Positions 38,844-42,627 of a stretch of 42,627 bases of DNA are shown here, in pieces; the first letter of the stretch is position 1, and every line of letters begins with the position of its first letter. The stretch covers positions 1-42,627 of the forward strand of contig NZ_JOID01000039.1 in the NCBI RefSeq assembly GCF_000719865.1. The letters are read 5' to 3'. The notes under the pieces are model-generated. The model ran no database searches. It was not told where the DNA came from and saw nothing but the letters and a program-made list of their open reading frames with translations. This DNA comes from Streptomyces albus subsp. albus (GTDB taxonomy: Bacteria; Actinomycetota; Actinomycetes; Streptomycetales; Streptomycetaceae). Made by a program: the position numbers and the translations under genes.

Positions 38844-40310
38844 TCAGGGTGGGACGGGCCGGCCGGGTGTGGGCGACCGGTCCGCTCCGGAGCGGTGCAC
38901 CACCGGGGCCGGCTCGGCCCGTGATGCGTCAACCGCCGCCGGCCTCACCGGCTCCACCGACCTCGCAGGCTCCGCCCAGTCGGTTTGCCCAGCCGATCCC
39001 GCAGACCCCGCGGATCCGGCACACCCTGTCGGCAGCGGCGCGGGGCGAGCCCACAGCGCTGCTCCCACCAGCAGGACGAGGGCCGCGAAGAGCCAGGGCA
39101 GCGGTCCGGCCGGGAGCACACCCGCGAGGAGACCCGCCAAGGCGCCGGCCAATTGCAGCGCCAGGGACTGTGTGGACAACGCGGTGGCCCGGCCCGCGCT
39201 GCCCACCCGGCGGTGCAGCAGATCGTTCTCGTTCGGCCCCGCCGAGCCGAGCCCGAAGTAGACCAGGGCATAGCCGAGGGCGGCGAACACAAGGGCGGTC
39301 GTCCCCGCCCACAGCAGGGTCGCACCGAGCAGCGCCAGACCCGTGGCGCTCACGGCGAGACTCACCAGAACCGCCCGCTCGCCACTCCCCGTCAACCGGG
39401 CAGCCGACGGTGCGCAGTGGCTGCCCAGAGCCGTGCAGAGAAAGCCCGCACAGGCGAGCGACGCGAAGAGCAGCGCTCCCGACTCGGCGGCACCGGTGAG
39501 CGCGGAAGCGCGTCCGGGGGCCAGGAGCTCAATCGTGGCCAGGGCCGTTCCGGCCGCCGCGGCCGTGAGCAGTACCCGGCGCACCAAACCGTCCCGGGAT
39601 CCCAGCCGGAGCCCGTCCAGGACTGTCGCCGGAACCCCCCGCAGCGCACCGCGCAGTGTGGCCGGCGGCCGGGGCGGCTCCGGAAGAGCGGTCAGCGCGT
39701 ACGTCACGAAGACCAGCCCGACCGCCGCGCCGAGCAGCGCCGGCACGGAGAGCGGCAGCACCGAACCGTCGGTCGCGGCGTACAGCCGGTCACCGAGCCG
39801 CGAAGCCGGACCGTGCAGGAGCCAGGGCAGCGCACCGCCGACGAGAGTGCCGACGGCAAGCGCGGCGGCGGATGCCGTATTGCCACGGGCCAGACCGGTG
39901 CGCAGCTCGGCGCCGGGGCCGGAATGGGCCTGCACGGTGTCGACGTACCAGGCCTCCGCTGGCCCGCTGGACAGGGCCCGGCCGGAACCCATGAGAACCA
40001 TGGCGAGGGTGAGTACCCAGAGGCTCGTACCCAGGGCCAGCAGGATGAGGGTGGCGACGCTGAGCACGCCGGCGGCGGCCAGAACGGTGCGGCGGCCGAT
40101 GACGTCGGACAGACCCCCGGTCGGCAGTTCCAGCGCGGCGACGGTGAGGGAGTGCACGGCGAAGAGCGCGGCGATCGCCGGAAGCCCCATGCCGCGCTCA
40201 CCGAGCAGCAGGACTTGAGAGGGGATGTAGAGCCCAACCGGCAGCCAGAACAGAAAGTTGACGGCAGCGAACCGACGGCGGGCGCTTCGGGGAGTGAGAG
40301 TCCGGTTCAT
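38844..40310 (-). CDS. MFS transporter
   Basis: The protein has 488 residues with about 12 hydrophobic spans: FAAVNFLFWLPVGLYIPSQV, LTVAALELPTGGLSDVIGRR carrying the MFS motif, AAAGVLSVATLILLALGTSL, VLVSLAVSATGLALLGATLL and LVFAALGYALVYFGLGSAGP among them. The last 60 residues are a P/A/S-rich tail with SAG repeats. It resembles small drug or metabolite exporters; no substrate can be named. It begins in the ATGA overlap with the upstream ArsR gene and would be derepressed with it. Confidence 0.85.
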   Translation of the reverse strand: MNRTLTPRSARRRFAAVNFLFWLPVGLYIPSQVLLLGERGMGLPAIAALFAVHSLTVAALELPTGGLSDVIGRRTVLAAAGVLSVATLILLALGTSLWVLTLAMVLMGSGRALSSGPAEAWYVDTVQAHSGPGAELRTGLARGNTASAAALAVGTLVGGALPWLLHGPASRLGDRLYAATDGSVLPLSVPALLGAAVGLVFVTYALTALPEPPRPPATLRGALRGVPATVLDGLRLGSRDGLVRRVLLTAAAAGTALATIELLAPGRASALTGAAESGALLFASLACAGFLCTALGSHCAPSAARLTGSGERAVLVSLAVSATGLALLGATLLWAGTTALVFAALGYALVYFGLGSAGPNENDLLHRRVGSAGRATALSTQSLALQLAGALAGLLAGVLPAGPLPWLFAALVLLVGAALWARPAPLPTGCAGSAGSAGSAGQTDWAEPARSVEPVRPAAVDASRAEPAPVVHRSGADRSPTPGRPVPP

Positions 40311-41260
40311 GAGATACCGGCGCTCGAGCCGGTGCCGGTGTCGGTGTCGGTACCGGTGTCGGTACCGGTGCTGGTGCTGGTGCTGGTGCTGGTGTCGGTG
40401 TGAGTGCGGGCATGGGCTCGGGCCTGGCTGCCAGTGTCCGTGTCGGCGTGGGCCGGGCTGCCGGCGTCGGCAGGGGCGCGGGGGTGAGCGCTGCTCCGGC
40501 CGGGACTCGCCGATACGGCCGCCTTCGCGCCTGGCTCGGCGCTCGACCGTGGACCCTGCTGTGCGTCTGTGCCTGTGTTGGTGTCTGCGCCCGCGTTCGC
40601 GTTCGCGCCTGTGCCCGCGCCCGATCGCGTCTCCGCCCGCGCGGCGGACTCGGGATGTCCCGCACCGACTTCGCCGTCGCGGGCGGCGACGGGTAGGCCG
40701 GCGGTGAAGAGCACGACTGGCTCGGCGCGTGGATCGGACGCGTCACCGGCGGCGAGTTCTTCGGCGTGCCGTGCGAAGTGCTCAAGGAGTTGCCCGAGGG
40801 ATTCGGGCGTCAGGCGCAGGACGAGGTCGGAGATGCCGGATGGCTTCCGCCACTCCGGGCCGAGTCGTGCTGCTGCCAGATCCTCGTGGTGCCGGACGAG
40901 AGAGCGCTCCAAGTGCTCGATCTGTGCTCTGCGCACCACGTCGAGGAAGGCCCGGTGCTCGGGGGAGGCGCTGACTGCTGCGTTGTTCCAGGACGTGACG
41001 GCGTGCACCGCCCGCCAGCGACGCTCGCGGCCGTCGCGGTGTTCGGCCTCGGCCACGAATCCGTACTTGGCCAGAACTCGCAGGTGATAGCTGGTGGACG
41101 CGGACGATTCCCGAGTCCTGCCGGACAGTTCGGTAGCGGTGGCGGGCCCGTCCTGCCGCAGCATCCCGAGCAGCCGGATGCGCAGAGGGTGGGTGAGGGC
41201 TTTCAAAGCCGCGGAGTCCTGCTCCGGGTCGAGGACGCGTTCGCGCTCTTCGTGGGCCAT
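40307..41260 (-). CDS. ArsR-like (HTH_20) regulator with long repetitive tail
   Basis: The protein has 317 residues. Residues about 12-95 form an ArsR-type winged helix (DSAALKALTHPLRIRLLGML, DGPATATELSGRTRESSAST, SYHLRVLAKYGFVAEAEHRD, GRERRWRAV), and the following 110 residues continue a helical C-terminal domain common to helix-turn-helix 20 regulators. From about residue 205 the protein becomes low-complexity and ends in a T/D/S/G hexanucleotide-encoded repeat, about 100 residues beyond the usual end. The ATG at 41260 fits the family N-terminus; the 97-residue upstream open extension is only microsatellite translation. There is no ribosome site. It is coupled to the MFS gene, and an inverted repeat 31-51 bases upstream is its likely operator. 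Confidence 0.8.
   Translation of the reverse strand: MAHEERERVLDPEQDSAALKALTHPLRIRLLGMLRQDGPATATELSGRTRESSASTSYHLRVLAKYGFVAEAEHRDGRERRWRAVHAVTSWNNAAVSASPEHRAFLDVVRRAQIEHLERSLVRHHEDLAAARLGPEWRKPSGISDLVLRLTPESLGQLLEHFARHAEELAAGDASDPRAEPVVLFTAGLPVAARDGEVGAGHPESAARAETRSGAGTGANANAGADTNTGTDAQQGPRSSAEPGAKAAVSASPGRSSAHPRAPADAGSPAHADTDTGSQARAHARTHTDTSTSTSTSTGTDTGTDTDTGTGSSAGIS
40331..40402 (-). repeat. 6-bp in-frame repeat in the ArsR-like gene tail, 12 copies
   Basis: GGTGCC, GGTGTC, GGTACC and GGTGCT hexamers follow one another twelve times (last copy GGTGTG), encoding alternating Thr/Asp/Ser/Gly in the C-terminal tail. Confidence 0.9.
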
Positions 41261-41289
41261 GGGAGGTGAGACTAGCGGCGGTTGAGGAC

Positions 41290-41311
41290 TCTGCAAAATT
41301 ATTTTTGCAGA
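41290..41311 (-). promoter_or_regulatory. operator/promoter of the ArsR-MFS operon
   Basis: TCTGCAAAA and TTTTGCAGA are perfect 9-bp arms around 4 bases in an AT-rich island. TTGAAG (41322-41317, minus strand) may be the -35, with TAATTT inside the operator as a candidate -10, though the spacing is short. Confidence 0.7.
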
Positions 41312-41440
41312 ATTGTCTTCAACGAAGGGGTGGGGGAGTGCGAGCAGCGCAGAGTGAGCGCAGCGCGGGGGTGGGAGCGAGAAGCAGAAGGTGGGGAGGA
41401 GGGCGGCGCGGGGCCGAAGGCCCGAGGGAGGCGCAGCGTT

Positions 41441-41545
41441 GCTGCGCCGTGCCGTGCCGTGCCGTGCCGTGCCGTGCCGCGCCGTGCCGTGCCGTGCCGT
41501 GCCGCGCCGTGCCGTGCCGCGCTGCGCCGCGCCGCGCCGTGCCGG
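41441..41545. repeat. 5-bp microsatellite, 21 copies
   Basis: GCCGT units, with GCCGC, GCTGC and GCCGG variants, run for 105 bases between the ArsR operator and the 7-bp tract. Confidence 0.95.
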
Positions 41546-41862
41546 ATGCACGGTGGGTGGCGGCTGTGCACCGGCGGTGCTCGCCGTGGTGGCCCGGCCG
41601 CGTTGGTGGCTGTTGGGTACTGGCGACGACAGGTGCGTTGCGGGTCGTTGACCGTAGCCGCCCTGCTGGGAATTGCTGCGCCGCTTGCCTGTGACGCCGG
41701 TGGGTGGGTTGGGGTTCGGGCGCCGGGTGGGCGGCGCGGTGGTGGTGGCGGGTGCGTCGCGGTCCGGCGGGTGTCGCTGCGGCTGGGGTTACGGCATCCG
41801 TGCCGGGGGTTGGCCCGTGGTCGGTCGTCTATCCGGGGCCTTATGCCGCCGGGGTCGGTTCG

Positions 41863-41953
41863 GGTGCCCGGTGCCCGGTGCCCGGTGCCCGGTGCCCGGT
41901 GCCCGGTGCCCGGTGCCCGGTGCCCGGTGCCCGGTGCCCGGTGCCCGGTGCCC
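41863..41953. repeat. 7-bp microsatellite, 13 perfect copies
   Basis: GGTGCCC is repeated thirteen times with no change over 91 bases. The period is not a multiple of three. Confidence 0.97.
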
Positions 41954-42213
41954 GGTCAGGGGGGCACGCGGTTGGTCGGCCTGGAGGGCGGGGCGTCGCA
42001 GTTTTCGGTCCGGGTCTCCCCGGTGGACGGGCTGGGTTTCACGACTGGGCTCCGGGTGTCGCTGACGACCTGGCTCGGGGTGCTGTGAAGGCATGGAGAA
42101 GCCACACCTCCGCCAGGAGCCTTTAGTGCCCGTTGCTGACCCGACTGCCGTGCGGTGCCTGGGGGTTGGTTGGCGCGGTGTGGGTGGTCTCGTGATTTTG
42201 GGCATGGGTGTGG

Positions 42214-42239
42214 GCCCCTCCGCGCGGTGGCGGAGGGGC
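42214..42239. terminator. hairpin downstream of the HNH gene
   Basis: GCCCCTCCGC and GCGGAGGGGC arms (10 bp, perfect) enclose a 6-base loop, 33 bases after the stop codon of the leftward HNH gene. Confidence 0.65.
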
Positions 42240-42271
42240 TGGCCCGGTGAGCCCGCTGCTGCTGCCGGGGG

Positions 42272-42627
42272 TTAGGTGGTGGGGGTGTGGGGTGGGTTGG
42301 TGTAGGTGTGGCCGGTCGGTGCCGTCCAGTGGACTTCGCCGGTACCCGGGTTGCGTTCCACTTCCCATCCGGCGCGGTGTTTGAGGAGGTGGTGGCGTCG
42401 GCACAGGGGCATGAGGTTGTCCGGTTCCGTCGGCCCGCCCGCTTTCGGGTCCTGGTGGTTGAAGGGTTGGATGTGGTCGAGGTCGCAGCGGTGGGCGGGC
42501 ATCTGGCAGGAAGGGAAGGCGCAGGTCGCGTCGCGGGCGATGACGTGGCGTTCGGTCTCGGCGGTGGGACGGTAGGTGGTGGGGTCGGTCTTGATGAGCA
42601 CCCCGGTCTTGGGGTGGGTGATCAGGC
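42272..42627 (-). CDS. HNH endonuclease-like (13E12/DUF222) protein, C-terminal part
   Basis: The reading frame enters from beyond the window edge, so the start is missing. The visible 117 residues hold TYRPTAETERHVIARDATCA, then FPSCQMPAHRCDLDHIQPFN and TEPDNLMPLCRRHHLLKHRA, the HNH zinc/nuclease motif with CDLDH and CRRHH. These match the C-terminus of the 13E12-repeat/DUF222 HNH proteins that occur in many copies in actinobacteria, some of them linked to mobile introns or repeats. A hairpin terminator follows its stop codon. Activity cannot be judged from the fragment. Confidence 0.85.
   Translation of the reverse strand, partial: LITHPKTGVLIKTDPTTYRPTAETERHVIARDATCAFPSCQMPAHRCDLDHIQPFNHQDPKAGGPTEPDNLMPLCRRHHLLKHRAGWEVERNPGTGEVHWTAPTGHTYTNPPHTPTT

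Larger units (their letters stand above)
41312..42213. other. non-coding region with two microsatellites
   Basis: About 900 bases without a supportable gene. Long open frames exist on both strands but are driven by the GCCGT and GGTGCCC tracts. The flanks (41560-41860 and 41960-42200) are GGT/TGG-rich on the plus strand and of slightly lower GC than the genes; they may be decayed coding DNA, but no family is recognisable. Confidence 0.5.

Noticed and set aside
41282..42088. 268-codon plus-strand frame upstream of the HNH gene
   Set aside because: It is mainly translation of the GCCGT and GGTGCCC microsatellites and has no ribosome site or domain.

Overview
The window is chromosomal DNA from a Streptomyces-like actinomycete. 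Base composition is very GC-rich and third codon positions are almost all G or C. Genes are packed with 4-base ATGA/GTGA overlaps, GTG starts are common, and the families (DUF2637, PucR, LuxR with GAF, desferrioxamine des genes, 13E12-type HNH protein) are typical of the genus. I see no rRNA, tRNA, insertion sequence or CRISPR array.

Layout. 0-13.9 kb holds regulators and housekeeping-like genes: a LuxR-type regulator, a very long disordered protein with a degenerate PP2C domain, a DUF2637 membrane protein, an iron-box-controlled FhuF-like ferric-siderophore reductase, a GntR/FCD regulator, a TPR protein, a PucR regulator and a LuxR regulator with a GAF-like domain. 14.0-17.5 kb is a two-gene acyl-CoA ligase operon divergent from that last regulator. 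17.6-18.3 kb encodes a zinc-ribbon protein with a decayed Mrr-like nuclease domain.

18.6-34.8 kb is the core of the window, a desferrioxamine-type siderophore locus. A FecCD/FecE-type ABC importer operon reads leftward. Its substrate-binding lipoprotein reads rightward from the same iron-box promoter. A second iron box precedes desA-desB-desC-desD, which are followed without a gap by a 14-TM MFS exporter, a penicillin-acylase-family enzyme without a signal peptide (desG-like) and a second DesC/AlcB-type N-acyltransferase. Lysine decarboxylation, cadaverine N-hydroxylation, acylation, condensation, export, uptake and (with the FhuF-like gene) iron release can all be read from the window. The acylase plus second acyltransferase suggest a tailored, perhaps aryl- or acyl-capped, ferrioxamine.

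34.8-42.6 kb carries a small ABM-like protein, an ArsR-VOC operon with a near-perfect promoter/operator and a probably leaderless start, an animal-type heme peroxidase, an ArsR-MFS operon with its own perfect inverted-repeat operator, about 0.9 kb of non-coding DNA with 5-bp and 7-bp microsatellites, and the 3' part of an HNH protein cut by the window edge.

A second theme is unusually frequent short tandem repeats, both between genes (16, 14, 8, 7 and 5 bp units) and inside genes (15, 12 and 6 bp units, in frame). They lie in linkers and tails and between operons. All functional calls rest on reading motifs and gene order by eye; no search or alignment was run.
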